Counted from the stretch's first letter, positions 16,991 to 25,797 are shown. The stretch is 62,419 nt of DNA from Kribbella monticola (GCF_003261635.1 NZ_QFXK01000089.1:1-62419); one strand, 5' to 3'. Notes: a model not told the origin generated them from the letters alone. Program-made: numbers and translations.

Positions 16991-18121
16991 ATGGAAGACT
17001 CGATCACGTTTCTGCACAGTTCGGACTGGCAGCTGGGGATGATGCGCCGGTTCCTGGGGCCGGACGGCCAGGCCCGGTGGGCTCAGGCGCGGCTGGACGC
17101 CGTCATGCGGATCGGCGACGTCGCGAAGGCGACCGGGGCGGCGTTCGTGGTGGTCACCGGGGACGTGTTCGAGCACAACCAGGTCGAACGGCAGACGATC
17201 TTGCGAGCTTGTGAAGCGCTGAAGCGGATCGAGGTGCCGGTGGTGCTGCTGCCGGGCAACCACGACGCGCTTGAGCCGGGCTCGCTGTGGACGTCGGCCC
17301 AGTGGACCGGGCACGCGCCTTCGCACGTCGTGGTGGTCACCGACACGAAGCCGCTGGAGATCGTGCCCGGCGTCGAGGTCGTCGGCGCGCCCTGGCGTTC
17401 GCGCCGGCCGCTATCGGATCCGGCGGCCCCCGGGTACGCCGAGCTTGCGCCCGCGCCGCCCGGGGTCAAGCGGATCTTGCTCGCGCACGGGCAGTTGACC
17501 AGCTTGAGCGGCGGGATGTCCGACGTACCGACCATTGATCAGGCCGCTCTGGAGGCCGCAGTCAATGATGGGCGGCTGCACTACGTTGGGCTGGGCGATC
17601 GGCACTCGACGACCGAGGTGACCGAGCGGATCTGGTTCTCGGGCACCCAGGAGGTCACTGCGCCTGAAGAGACGCACCCTGGCAACGTTCTCGCGGTGAC
17701 GCTCGGCGAGGGCACGATCGAGGTGGAGCCGCATCACGTCGGCGCCTGGCACATGGTCGAGCACCATGCCGAATTGGACGACGAAGAATCGATCCGGGCG
17801 CTGGAGGACTTCTTCGCCGAACTGCCGGAGAAGGAGCGGACGTACGTACGGCTCGCGGCCGACGGCTCGCTGCCATTGCCGTTGCTGAGCCAGTTGGACG
17901 CCATGGTCGACGCGCAGGGTGAGGTGTTCGCGAGCGTCGAGCGATGGGCCAAGTTCTGGACCGTCCGACCTGCTCCGGACGCGGCGGACCTGGACGCGTT
18001 GCAGCTGAGCGGGCCCGCGCGCGCGGCGATGGAGGAGTTGCGCCAGGCATTGGCCGGCGGCGACGAGACAGCCGGTGCGGCGCTGACGTTGATGCATCGA
18101 CTCGCGCGGGACGCAGGATGA
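16991..18121 (+). CDS. SbcD/Mre11-like metallophosphoesterase with altered metal ligands
   Basis: The 376-residue protein has a calcineurin-like phosphoesterase core. Recognisable blocks are SSDWQLGM (motif I), TGDVFEHN (II), GNHDAL (III), LAHGQ (IV) and GLGDRHST (V). In ordinary SbcD/Mre11, motif I is DxH and motif V is GHxH. Here the first histidine-bearing position is Q (D-W-Q) and the first H of motif V is D (G-D-R-H). Either the metal site is unusual or activity is changed. The stop lies 7 nt before the ATPase gene, so the pair forms an SbcD-SbcC-like unit for double-strand-end processing. Confidence 0.82.
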   Translation: MEDSITFLHSSDWQLGMMRRFLGPDGQARWAQARLDAVMRIGDVAKATGAAFVVVTGDVFEHNQVERQTILRACEALKRIEVPVVLLPGNHDALEPGSLWTSAQWTGHAPSHVVVVTDTKPLEIVPGVEVVGAPWRSRRPLSDPAAPGYAELAPAPPGVKRILLAHGQLTSLSGGMSDVPTIDQAALEAAVNDGRLHYVGLGDRHSTTEVTERIWFSGTQEVTAPEETHPGNVLAVTLGEGTIEVEPHHVGAWHMVEHHAELDDEESIRALEDFFAELPEKERTYVRLAADGSLPLPLLSQLDAMVDAQGEVFASVERWAKFWTVRPAPDAADLDALQLSGPARAAMEELRQALAGGDETAGAALTLMHRLARDAG

Positions 18122-18128
18122 GGCGGCC

Positions 18129-20897
18129 GTGAGATTGCACAGCCTGACGCTGCGGAACTTCCGTGGCGTCAAGGACCGTACCGTCGAGCTGCCAGCGATC
18201 GGGACCACCGTGGTGGTCGGTGACAACGAGGTGGGCAAGTCCAGCCTGGTCGAGGCGTTCGCGCTGATCTTCGACTACCCGGACGACTCCAAGTCCAAGC
18301 GGATCATCGACATCCAGCCCGTCGGTCAGGACGTGGCGCCCGAGGTGACGGCGCAGCTGACGCTCGGCGGCCGCGAGCTGACCTACACGAAGCGCTGGCT
18401 GAAGAACAAGGCCACCGAGCTCACCATCCTCGAGCCCGATGGCCGGCGGCAGTCGTGGACCGGTCGCGAGGCGCACAACGAGGCCGAGCGTCTCTTCAAC
18501 GAGCACGTCGATCCGGTGCTTTGGCAGACGTTGATGGTCAGCCAGGGACAGTCGCTCGTCCTGCCGACTCCGGCCGACGCCGAGCCGCTGATCACGGCCG
18601 TGACCGCCGAATCCGGTACGCCGGTCGACGGCGCCTCGATGCCGCTGGTGCTCGCGGTCGAACACGAGTACCTGCGTTACTGGACCAAGGGTGGTCGCCC
18701 GACCGGCGACTTCGCCAAATCGGCCAAGGCCGTGGAAGCAGCCGAACTCACCGCAGCCCAAGCGCTGAAGGCGATGGACGAGGTCGTCGCCGACATCCGC
18801 CGGGCCGAGCGACTCGCACTGGACCTCGACGAGCTGAGTTCCCGGCTGACGGACCATCTGAAAACGGTCGAGGAACTGCGCGAGCGCAAGCAGGCCACGG
18901 ACGAGATCCTGCTCCGGCGTGATTCCGTGCGGGCGCGGGCCGAGACGGCGCGGGCGCGCCTGGAGAACCACACCCGGACCAGGGTCGAGCGTGAGCGGCT
19001 GCTCGCCGAGGTGGAGAAGCTCACCCAGACCGACGCGGAACTCGCCGAGCGGCGCAAGGACGCGGAGACCGTCGCGAAGAAGGCCGCCGAGACGGTCCAC
19101 GCCGCCGAGGCCGCGTTGGCCGAGGTCATCGAGCTCAGGGACGAGCGGCGTGGCGACCTGCACGTGGCGGAGCGGCTCGTCGCGAGGCTGACCGATCGCG
19201 CCGAACTCGACCGGCTGCTGGTCCAGCAGACCGAGCTGGTCGACGTACGGGCGCGGATCGCCTCGGCGGGCTTGGTGCTCGACGGCGTCAAGGTCGACGA
19301 AGCGCTGGTGGCCGCACTCGAGGACGCCCGCGCGCGGGTCGTCGAAGCGCGCGCCGCGCTGGCTGCCGGCGTACCGGAGGTGTCGGTACGGCGGGTTGGT
19401 GCCGAGGCTGTTCGGCTTTCCGGGACCGGGCTGGATGCCGGGTCGGCGAAGGTGCCGGACGAGCTCGAGGGTGAGATCCAGGTCCTGGTATCCGGGGAGC
19501 TGGTGATCGACGTACCGGGACAGATCGAGGTCAAGGTCCAGGCCGGGGGAGAGGCGGCGACGCTGCGTTCCCGGCTGGACGAGGCCGTCCGGCTGGAACA
19601 GGACCTGCTGAAGCGCGGGCGAGTGAAGGATCTGGCGGCCGCGCGGGAGTTGCTGCGCAAGGTCGACACCGTCTCCGCGGAACTGCAGGAGGCCCGGCGG
19701 ACCGAGCGTTCACTGACCGCCAATGGCGATCCGAGTGAGCGAATCACCTTGTTGTGCGCGCGGTTGGGCGTTTCGTCGACCGGCGAGGAAGAGGAAGAGA
19801 CCAAGTCGGCCGGCAAGCGGCAGGCGCCGGTCGAGGATGTTCCCGGGCAGATGTCGCTCTTCTCGCAGTTCGAGGAGGAGGAAGGCACCTTCGACTTCGA
19901 GGACCTGCCGGCGCTGGAAGGTGGCGAGCTGGGCGCCGCGGAGCGTTCGCTGGAGAACGCCCGGGCCGAGTTGGCCGTCGCCGAACGGCTGCTGTCGGAC
20001 GCGGAGTTCGCGGCGGCACAGGCGCGGAAGGCTGCCGAGGAGGATCGGTCCGAGGCGCAACAGGCTCGGGCACGCTCGGAGTTGGCGGAAGAGCGGCTGG
20101 CCGCTGCGGTCGAGGCGTTGGACGCGGCCCGTGCTGTGTTGGCCGACGAGAACGTGGACGCCGAGGAAGAGAAGGCGACGGCCGAGGTCGAGGCGGTGCT
20201 CGAGGAGCTGACCGCAGTACAGGCTCAGGCTGATGAGGTCGGCGCGGACGAGGCGGCTGGTCTGCTGGCCGATGCGCTCGCGGTGGCGACCCGGCTGCAG
20301 GGCGAACGCGACGTACTGCGGGACTCGTTGCGCACCACCGAGGGCAGGCTCGAGCAGTCGGGGCGGGACGGATTGGGGACGCGGCGCGAGCTGGCCGAGC
20401 TGGAGCTGGCCGCGATCCGGGCCGAGCACGAGGGGCTCAAGCGGCGCGCGGACGCGGCTCGCCGGGTGTTCGACACGCTCGGGCGGCATCGGGCCGAGGC
20501 ACAGACGAAGTACTCCGAACCGCTGCAGACCCGGATCGAGTCGCTGGGACGCAGTGTGTACGGGCCTTCGTTCAAGGTGTGGCTGGACGACGACCTGGCC
20601 GTGGCCGAGCGTGAACTCGACGGCAAGCGGCTGCGTGTCGAGGCGTTGTCGACGGGCGCGCAGGAGCAGTTGGCGATCATCACCCGGCTCGCGATCAGCC
20701 ACCTGGTCAGCACCGGCGACAACTCCGTGCCGGTCATCTTCGACGACGCCCTCGGCTGGTCAGACAAGGGCCGCCTCCGCGACATGGGCGCCCTGCTGGG
20801 CCGCGCCGGTGACCACGGCCAGGTCATCATCCTCACCTGCATGCCCGAACGCTACGAGTACGTCCCCCGCGCCACCTTCATCAAACTCGAGTCCTGA
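18129..20897 (+). CDS. SMC/Rad50-like AAA ATPase (SbcC/YhaN type)
   Basis: The 922-residue protein starts at a GTG (MRLHSLTLRNFRGVKD). It has Walker A VVGDNEVGKSS near residue 35 and a long coiled-coil middle. An acidic low-complexity stretch (about residues 550-600, EEEEETK and EEEEGTFDFEDL) interrupts the middle. The signature LSTGAQEQLAI and Walker B VPVIFDDALGWSD sit near the end. There is no CxxC zinc hook; the only cysteines are isolated, so dimer bridging must differ from true Rad50/SbcC. The N-terminal layout is closer to YhaN. It is co-transcribed with the metallophosphoesterase upstream and probably forms a nuclease complex with it. Confidence 0.85.
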   Translation: MRLHSLTLRNFRGVKDRTVELPAIGTTVVVGDNEVGKSSLVEAFALIFDYPDDSKSKRIIDIQPVGQDVAPEVTAQLTLGGRELTYTKRWLKNKATELTILEPDGRRQSWTGREAHNEAERLFNEHVDPVLWQTLMVSQGQSLVLPTPADAEPLITAVTAESGTPVDGASMPLVLAVEHEYLRYWTKGGRPTGDFAKSAKAVEAAELTAAQALKAMDEVVADIRRAERLALDLDELSSRLTDHLKTVEELRERKQATDEILLRRDSVRARAETARARLENHTRTRVERERLLAEVEKLTQTDAELAERRKDAETVAKKAAETVHAAEAALAEVIELRDERRGDLHVAERLVARLTDRAELDRLLVQQTELVDVRARIASAGLVLDGVKVDEALVAALEDARARVVEARAALAAGVPEVSVRRVGAEAVRLSGTGLDAGSAKVPDELEGEIQVLVSGELVIDVPGQIEVKVQAGGEAATLRSRLDEAVRLEQDLLKRGRVKDLAAARELLRKVDTVSAELQEARRTERSLTANGDPSERITLLCARLGVSSTGEEEEETKSAGKRQAPVEDVPGQMSLFSQFEEEEGTFDFEDLPALEGGELGAAERSLENARAELAVAERLLSDAEFAAAQARKAAEEDRSEAQQARARSELAEERLAAAVEALDAARAVLADENVDAEEEKATAEVEAVLEELTAVQAQADEVGADEAAGLLADALAVATRLQGERDVLRDSLRTTEGRLEQSGRDGLGTRRELAELELAAIRAEHEGLKRRADAARRVFDTLGRHRAEAQTKYSEPLQTRIESLGRSVYGPSFKVWLDDDLAVAERELDGKRLRVEALSTGAQEQLAIITRLAISHLVSTGDNSVPVIFDDALGWSDKGRLRDMGALLGRAGDHGQVIILTCMPERYEYVPRATFIKLES

Positions 20898-20905
20898 ATC
20901 GGGGC

Positions 20906-20936
20906 TTGACCTGGAGCGCGCTCCAGGTCGGAGGGT
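20906..20936 (+). promoter_or_regulatory. MerR-type promoter/operator giving a leaderless aldo/keto reductase mRNA
   Basis: TTGACC (20906-20911) and GAGGGT (20931-20936) are separated by 19 bp, the long spacer typical of MerR-activated promoters. A perfect 20-bp palindrome (20909-20928) fills the spacer. The expected start site, 7 nt after the -10, falls on the A of the ATG at 20943, so the message should lack a leader. The sequence differs from the operator in front of the merR gene at 25.8 kb, so a different regulator may bind it. Confidence 0.75.
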
Positions 20937-20942
20937 GGGGGT

Positions 20943-21953
20943 ATGGCGAACACAACGACAACAGGACGGCGGCTCGGGCGCGACGGACGGACCACCAGCG
21001 CATTGGGTGTCGGCTGCTGGGCGATCGGGGGACAGTGGGAGGCCTCCGGCCGGCCGGCGGGGTGGGGCGAGGTCGATGACGAGGTCAGCATCCGGATGAT
21101 CCACACCGCGGTCGATGCAGGCATCCGGCTGCTCGACACGGCAGATGTGTACGGCACCGGTCACAGCGAGCTGGTGGTCGGCAGGGCGCTGAAGCAGCTG
21201 CCCGCGGGCGTGCGGGCCGAGGTGACCGTGGCGACGAAGTTCGGGAACCTGTTCGACGAGACGACGCGGAAGGCCTCGGGGCAGGACGTGACGCCGGCCG
21301 CGATCCGGCGGGCGTGCGAGGGGAGTCTTCGCAGGCTCGGTGTCGAGGCGATCGATCTCTACCAGCTGCACGGCGGCGCGGACACCCCGGCCGAGGTCGA
21401 GGAGGTGGTGGCGACCCTGGAGCAACTCGTTGCCGAGGGCAAGGTCAAGGACTTCGGCACGAGCGTCGACGACCCGGCGGTGATCGCGGTCTTCGGCAAG
21501 TCGACGGCCGTCAGCGTGCAGTCGCAGCTGAACGTCTTCGGCCACAACCCGGAGGTCCTCCGCACCGCTCACGAGCACGACCTCGCAGTACTGGCCCGTA
21601 CGCCGCTCGCGATGGGCCTGCTGACCGGCAAGTACAACCTGTCCAACCGCCCGTCCGAGAACGACGTACGCCGGGACACCCCGTGGTGGACCTACTTCGA
21701 CGACGACGCCATGGCCGACTGGCTCCGCCGGCTCGAAGCGGTCCGGGAAATCCTGACCACGGACGGCCGGACCCTCACCCAAGGCGCCCTCGCCTACCTG
21801 TGGGCGCTCGATCCGGCCGTCATTCCGCTCCCCGGCGCCCGTACTCCGGAGCAGGTCGCCGAACACGCCGCGGCCATCGGCTTCGGTCCGCTGGCCGATG
21901 CGGACCGCCAGCAGATCGACGAGCTACTGGCCGATTCGCCGGGACGGCACTGA
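20943..21953 (+). CDS. Aldo/keto reductase
   Basis: The 336-residue protein is an NADPH-dependent (beta/alpha)8 aldo/keto reductase. The catalytic tetrad is visible: Asp and Tyr in LLDTADVYGTGHSE, Lys in VATKFGN, and His in YQLHGG. A C-terminal segment (PLPGARTPEQVAEHAAAIGF) matches the cofactor-binding region. The substrate is open; such enzymes often detoxify aldehydes and quinones. The gene sits directly behind a MerR-type promoter, which suggests induction by an electrophile or drug. It converges with rskA with only 4 nt between stops. Confidence 0.92.
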   Translation: MANTTTTGRRLGRDGRTTSALGVGCWAIGGQWEASGRPAGWGEVDDEVSIRMIHTAVDAGIRLLDTADVYGTGHSELVVGRALKQLPAGVRAEVTVATKFGNLFDETTRKASGQDVTPAAIRRACEGSLRRLGVEAIDLYQLHGGADTPAEVEEVVATLEQLVAEGKVKDFGTSVDDPAVIAVFGKSTAVSVQSQLNVFGHNPEVLRTAHEHDLAVLARTPLAMGLLTGKYNLSNRPSENDVRRDTPWWTYFDDDAMADWLRRLEAVREILTTDGRTLTQGALAYLWALDPAVIPLPGARTPEQVAEHAAAIGFGPLADADRQQIDELLADSPGRH

Positions 21954-21957
21954 CGGC

Positions 21958-22686
21958 TCAGACCATCGGGATGACGCTGGCGGTGGAGAGGTTCGGCTCG
22001 GTGGCGCCTGGCTTGTTCTCAATGGTCAGGCCGAGCGCCACCTTGCCTACGATCCCGCCCCGGATGACCTTGGAGCCGTCGTGGGTGGTGACACCCACCG
22101 AGTGCATGGTGCGGCCCTTGTCCTCCAGCCAGAGCTGGTAGGTCTTGTCGTCGGGCAGCTTCGGGAGGTCGTGCAGCAGGACGATCGCGGTGTCCTTGGC
22201 AGGCGACATCACCACCGTCGCCTGACCGCCGCTCTTGAGGTTGCCGCGGACCGTCTGGGCGTCCGACTCGGCGAGCAGGGCGGCCAGTTGTTCGTTCTGG
22301 TGCCGGGTCTGGGAGTTCTCGCGATACTGGTCGATCGCGATCCCACCGGCGCCGGCGACAGCGAGTCCGGCCGCGGCGAGGCCGAAGAACGAGCGTCGGC
22401 TGAAACCCTTCCGGCGCAGCGGCTCCGGTTCAGCGGCCTGTTCTCTCAGCAGGGGCGGGAGTTGCCGCGTGGTCGCGATCTCGGCCATCACCCGCGCCTT
22501 CAACGCGGGCGGTGGCGGCGCGGCGACCGCCGTACCGAGCTTGTTGGCCGCTTCGCGCAGCTCGGAGACCTCCGCGCTGCAGGACTGGCAGTCGGCGAGG
22601 TGCTCCTCGAACCCGATCCGCTCGTCCTCGGGCAAAGCGTTCAGAACATAAGGTCCGGTCAGCGCGTGCACCTCCGGAGTCGTCAA
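21958..22686 (-). CDS. rskA: Anti-sigma-K factor RskA
   Basis: The 242-residue protein has the RskA layout: an N-terminal anti-sigma domain with a zinc-type motif HLADCQSC (about 29-36), one transmembrane helix near residues 98-115 (GLAAAGLAVAGAGGIAI), and an extracytoplasmic RskA domain (MSPAKDTAIVLLHDLPKLP...YQLWLEDKG). RskA holds SigK at the membrane until proteolysis frees it. I chose the TTG at 22686-22684 because GGGGAGG lies 8 nt upstream and the product begins MTTPEVHALTG, the usual family N terminus. The GTG at 22695 overlaps the sigK stop but has no room for a ribosome site. Confidence 0.88.
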   Translation of the reverse strand: MTTPEVHALTGPYVLNALPEDERIGFEEHLADCQSCSAEVSELREAANKLGTAVAAPPPPALKARVMAEIATTRQLPPLLREQAAEPEPLRRKGFSRRSFFGLAAAGLAVAGAGGIAIDQYRENSQTRHQNEQLAALLAESDAQTVRGNLKSGGQATVVMSPAKDTAIVLLHDLPKLPDDKTYQLWLEDKGRTMHSVGVTTHDGSKVIRGGIVGKVALGLTIENKPGATEPNLSTASVIPMV

Positions 22687-22691
22687 GGCCC

Positions 22692-23291
22692 TCACCTCCC
22701 CGTCACACCCAGGCAGTCGCGCAGCCGGATCAGGCCGTCGCGCATCCGCGCTTTGATCGTCGCGAGCTTCGCATCGAGGAGCTCTGCCACTTCTCGATAC
22801 GAGTATCCGCCGTAGTAGGCCAGCGTCACCGATTCCCGCTGCAGCTCGGTCAACGAGCCTAGACAGTGCCGGACCTGCTCCACTTCGAGGTTCGTGGTCA
22901 CCGTCTCGGCGACCTCGTCGTACTCGGTGGTCGACGACGCGGCGGCGACCGCCTGCTCCCGGTCGGTCGACGACTGCTCGGAGCGGACCCGGTCGATCGC
23001 CCGGCGGTGCGCCATCGTGAGGATCCACGACGTCGGCGAGCCACGGTCGGCGTCGTACCGGGTGGCGGTCCGCCAGATCTCGACCATCACATCCTGCGTC
23101 ACCTCCTCGGACTGCGCCGGGTTGCGCAGGACGCGCCGGATCAGCCCGTAGACGCGCGGCGCCATCTGGTCGTACAGCTGCGCGAACGCCGCGGAATCGC
23201 CGCGCGCCACCCGCGCCATCAGGTCGGCCGGTGTGCCGCTGCCGGCATCGACGATCACGGGCCACGGGAGGGCTGTCGACTCCTCGCTCAC
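22692..23291 (-). CDS. sigK: ECF sigma factor SigK
   Basis: The 199-residue protein has sigma region 2 (FAQLYDQMAPRVYGLIRRVL...SEEVTQDVMVEIW) and region 4 (TELQRESVTLAYYGGYSYREVAELL, with TIKARMRDGLIRLRDCL), typical of SigK/ECF19. The start is GTG 23291, 7 nt after AAAGGA. Upstream in-frame ATGs at 23300 and 23330 lack a site, and the latter falls in the proposed promoter. The gene lies upstream of rskA on one transcript. In mycobacteria SigK controls redox-linked secreted antigens; its regulon here is unknown. Confidence 0.9.
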   Translation of the reverse strand: MSEESTALPWPVIVDAGSGTPADLMARVARGDSAAFAQLYDQMAPRVYGLIRRVLRNPAQSEEVTQDVMVEIWRTATRYDADRGSPTSWILTMAHRRAIDRVRSEQSSTDREQAVAAASSTTEYDEVAETVTTNLEVEQVRHCLGSLTELQRESVTLAYYGGYSYREVAELLDAKLATIKARMRDGLIRLRDCLGVTGR

Positions 23292-23329
23292 AGGTCGCAT
23301 CCTTTGGTCGGTACTGCGGTTCGGATGCA

Positions 23330-23356
23330 CTTCGGAGCCGTACGGCGCTCGGATGG
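23330..23356 (-). promoter_or_regulatory. SigK-like autoregulatory promoter
   Basis: On the reverse strand CCATCC (complement of 23351-23356) is followed after 15 nt by CCGAAG (complement of 23330-23335). The M. tuberculosis SigK consensus is CCATCC ... CCGAAT. The site lies between fdhD and sigK, so SigK probably drives its own operon. Confidence 0.6.
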
Positions 23357-23364
23357 GTGCCTGA

Positions 23365-24192
23365 TTAGCGCAGTACCCGTTCTGGCGCGCTGTAGACGAC
23401 GCAGCGCTCGCCCCGGGCCCAGCCGACCACCGTGACGTCGAACCGGCGGGCCAGGTCGACGGCCAGGCTGGACGGCGCCCCGACGGCCACGATCATGCCG
23501 ATCCCGGCCGCGACCGCCTTCTGGATGATCTCGTATCCGGCCCGGCCGCTCACCGCCAGCACGAGACCTTTGCGGCTCCGCTGGTTGAGCACCGTCCAGC
23601 CGACGACCTTGTCGACCGCGTTGTGGCGACCGACGTCCTCCCGTACGACGACGCGCTCGCCGGCCGCGGTGAACAAGCCGGCCGCGTGCAGTCCACCAGT
23701 GCGCCCGAACATGGGCTGCGCCTCCCGCAGCAGGTCAGGCAACCGCCGTACGACGTCCAGCTCGACCTCGACCGGATCGACCGGGTCGTAGTTGCGCTCG
23801 GCGAGTTCGTCGAGGCTCTGCTGACCGCAGACCCCGCAGGCGGCCGACGCGACGCCGTACCGCTGCGGTGGTTCGCGATCGGGCGGGCCGTCGAGGCTGA
23901 CCGTGACGGTGTTGAACTGCTGCTCCCGGGTGAGCTTCACATCGGTGCAGTAGGCAACGGTACTGATCGCATCGGGCCGTACGGCGAACCCTTCGCCAAG
24001 ACAGAACCCGGCCGCCAGCTCGAAGTCGGCGCCCGGCGTACGCATCGTGACGACCAGCGGCTCGGGCGGCCGGCCCGGCCACTCCAGCCGAAGCTCGAGC
24101 GGCTCCTCGGTCACCACCACGTCCTCCCGCCGCGAGGTCCGCTCACCATCCAGCACCTCGACCTTGAACCTGGCAGTAGGCCCTTTGCTCAT
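23365..24192 (-). CDS. fdhD: Formate dehydrogenase accessory sulfurtransferase FdhD
   Basis: The 275-residue protein matches FdhD throughout. The CGVCG motif near residue 120 supplies the sulfur-carrying cysteines, RTGGLHAAGLF and VREDVGRHNAVDKVVG are family signatures, and the C terminus has GAPSSLAVDLA. FdhD moves sulfur from a cysteine desulfurase to the molybdenum cofactor of formate dehydrogenase. No formate dehydrogenase gene is present in this window. It is upstream of sigK on the same strand with a 73-nt gap that holds a SigK-like promoter, so the two may be only partly co-transcribed. Confidence 0.95.
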   Translation of the reverse strand: MSKGPTARFKVEVLDGERTSRREDVVVTEEPLELRLEWPGRPPEPLVVTMRTPGADFELAAGFCLGEGFAVRPDAISTVAYCTDVKLTREQQFNTVTVSLDGPPDREPPQRYGVASAACGVCGQQSLDELAERNYDPVDPVEVELDVVRRLPDLLREAQPMFGRTGGLHAAGLFTAAGERVVVREDVGRHNAVDKVVGWTVLNQRSRKGLVLAVSGRAGYEIIQKAVAAGIGMIVAVGAPSSLAVDLARRFDVTVVGWARGERCVVYSAPERVLR

Positions 24193-24283
24193 ACCTCCAA
24201 CCTAAGCCTTCACCAGCCGGCCGTTCAGAACGCGCTGGCCTGTCGTTTTCGGTGGGGCGGGTTGAGGGTCGTACGGTGCGGGG

Positions 24284-24901
24284 GTGGATGGGGCGAAGGT
24301 GCTGGTTGTGCTGGATCTGGTCGGGATTTTCGTGTTCGGGATCACCGGGGCGCTGGTGGGTGTGCGGAAGCAGTTGGATGTGTTCGGGATTCAGGTGCTG
24401 GCGGTGGTGACCGGGCTTGGTGGCGGGTTTCTGCGTGATGTGTTGATCGGGGCGACGCCGCCCGCAGCGCTGGTCGACTGGCGGTATCTCGTCGTGCCGG
24501 TGGTGGCGGGGCTGCTCACGTTCTTCCTGCATCCGGGGATCGGGCGGCTCGAGCGGTTGGTGAACGTGTTCGACGCGGCCGGTCTCGCGCTGTTCTGCGT
24601 GACGGGCGCCCGTAAGGCGCTCGAGGTCGGGTTGTCGCCGCTGTCGGCCGCCTTGCTCGGGATGATCTCGGGAATCGGCGGCGGGGTGATCCGCGACGTA
24701 CTGTCCGGCCGGGTCCCCGTCGTGCTGCGAAGCGAGATCTATGCGATTCCGGCCTTCCTCGGCGCGGGGATCGTGGTGGTGGCCGACGCCGCCGGCTACC
24801 AGGCGACCTGGGTCACGTTCGCGGGAGCGGTCGTCTGCTTCCTGATCCGCTTGGTCGCTGTCCGCCGAGGCTGGAACGCTCCGCTTCCCCGGCCGTCGTA
24901 G
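24284..24901 (+). CDS. TRIC-type cation channel family membrane protein (UPF0126)
   Basis: The 205-residue protein is almost entirely hydrophobic, with seven predicted helices in two similar halves. Each half contains the family glycine motif: TGLGGGFLRDVLIG and SGIGGGVIRDVLSG. That duplicated GGG-RD pattern defines UPF0126/TRIC proteins, which form trimeric potassium-permeable channels. It starts at GTG 24284. The 3' end overlaps the convergent merR gene by 89 nt, so the last 29 codons are coding on both strands. Confidence 0.9.
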   Translation: MDGAKVLVVLDLVGIFVFGITGALVGVRKQLDVFGIQVLAVVTGLGGGFLRDVLIGATPPAALVDWRYLVVPVVAGLLTFFLHPGIGRLERLVNVFDAAGLALFCVTGARKALEVGLSPLSAALLGMISGIGGGVIRDVLSGRVPVVLRSEIYAIPAFLGAGIVVVADAAGYQATWVTFAGAVVCFLIRLVAVRRGWNAPLPRPS

Positions 24902-25790
24902 CGCCGAGCGCCCCGATGGTCCAGGTGTAGATCGGGGTGAGCGGTGGTTGCGGCTCCCAGCCGTTGGTGATGGCGAGGAGATGGAGGTAGCGGGCCCAGC
25001 GTGGGTCGTTCGCTGTTTCGAGGACGTCCGCGAGGCGGTGGCGGAGCTCCGCGCTGTCCAGCTCGCCCAGCGCCTCGGCGTACCGGGTGACGACGGCGGT
25101 GATGAAAGGGCTCGCTTCGGGAGAGTCCGGGGTGAGTCCTGCGTCCAGGGCGGGGCGGACCTGGTCGCGGATGCCGGCGACGAGATCGGGGCGGAGGGCA
25201 ACGGTTCGGTAGTCGTCGACCATCCGGCGTACGGCGGTGCGGAAGTCCGGGTCCTGCGTGAGCTCCGCGAGTTCGATCCACGCCTCGACCTGCTCGGGCT
25301 CGGGGTGGTCGGGCAACTCGGGCGTGAGCGATTGGCGTACGGCGGCGAATCCGTCGAAGTCGCCGGTGAGAACCGCGTCGAGGAAGTCGGTGATCAAGTG
25401 GTGGCGTTGGGTGGTCGAGAGGTTCGACAGGCGGTGCATGAGGTTCAGATCCTCCGGAGTGGAGTGGCGTTCGGCGACCAGGGAGAGGATCGCGCGGCGG
25501 AGCTGGAGGGTGCGAACCTGCACGGCCAGCGCCTCGGCGTGTGCGGCGGCGACGTCGGAGAGCGCTGTCTCGTGATCCAGCACCTTCCGGATCGTGGCCA
25601 GGTCGAGGCCTAGTTCGCGCAGGGTGCGGATCAGGTCGAGCCGGGCCACCGCGGCGAGGTCGTACTGCCGGTAGCCGGCCGTGGTCCGGTCGGCCGGGGT
25701 CACCAGGCCGCGATCGGAGTAGAACCGGATCGCCTTCACCGTCAGTCCGGTACGGCGGGCCAGTTCCCCGATCGAGAGAAGTTCCTCCAT
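24813..25790 (-). CDS. MerR family transcriptional regulator
   Basis: The 325-residue protein has an N-terminal MerR winged helix (LLSIGELARRTGLTVKAIRFYSDRGLV, then AGYRQYDLAAVARLDLIRTLRELGLDL) and a dimerisation coiled coil (about 80-110). A large all-helical C-terminal domain with no motif I can name follows. MerR proteins twist promoters with 19-20 bp spacers. Just upstream lies exactly such a promoter, so autoregulation is likely. I chose ATG 25790 because the promoter geometry puts the start of transcription there. The last 89 nt overlap the convergent channel gene. The nearby exporter at 25868-27067 is a candidate target. Confidence 0.88.
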   Translation of the reverse strand: MEELLSIGELARRTGLTVKAIRFYSDRGLVTPADRTTAGYRQYDLAAVARLDLIRTLRELGLDLATIRKVLDHETALSDVAAAHAEALAVQVRTLQLRRAILSLVAERHSTPEDLNLMHRLSNLSTTQRHHLITDFLDAVLTGDFDGFAAVRQSLTPELPDHPEPEQVEAWIELAELTQDPDFRTAVRRMVDDYRTVALRPDLVAGIRDQVRPALDAGLTPDSPEASPFITAVVTRYAEALGELDSAELRHRLADVLETANDPRWARYLHLLAITNGWEPQPPLTPIYTWTIGALGATTAGEAERSSLGGQRPSGSGSRRPLPRT

Positions 25791-25797
25791 GCCGACC

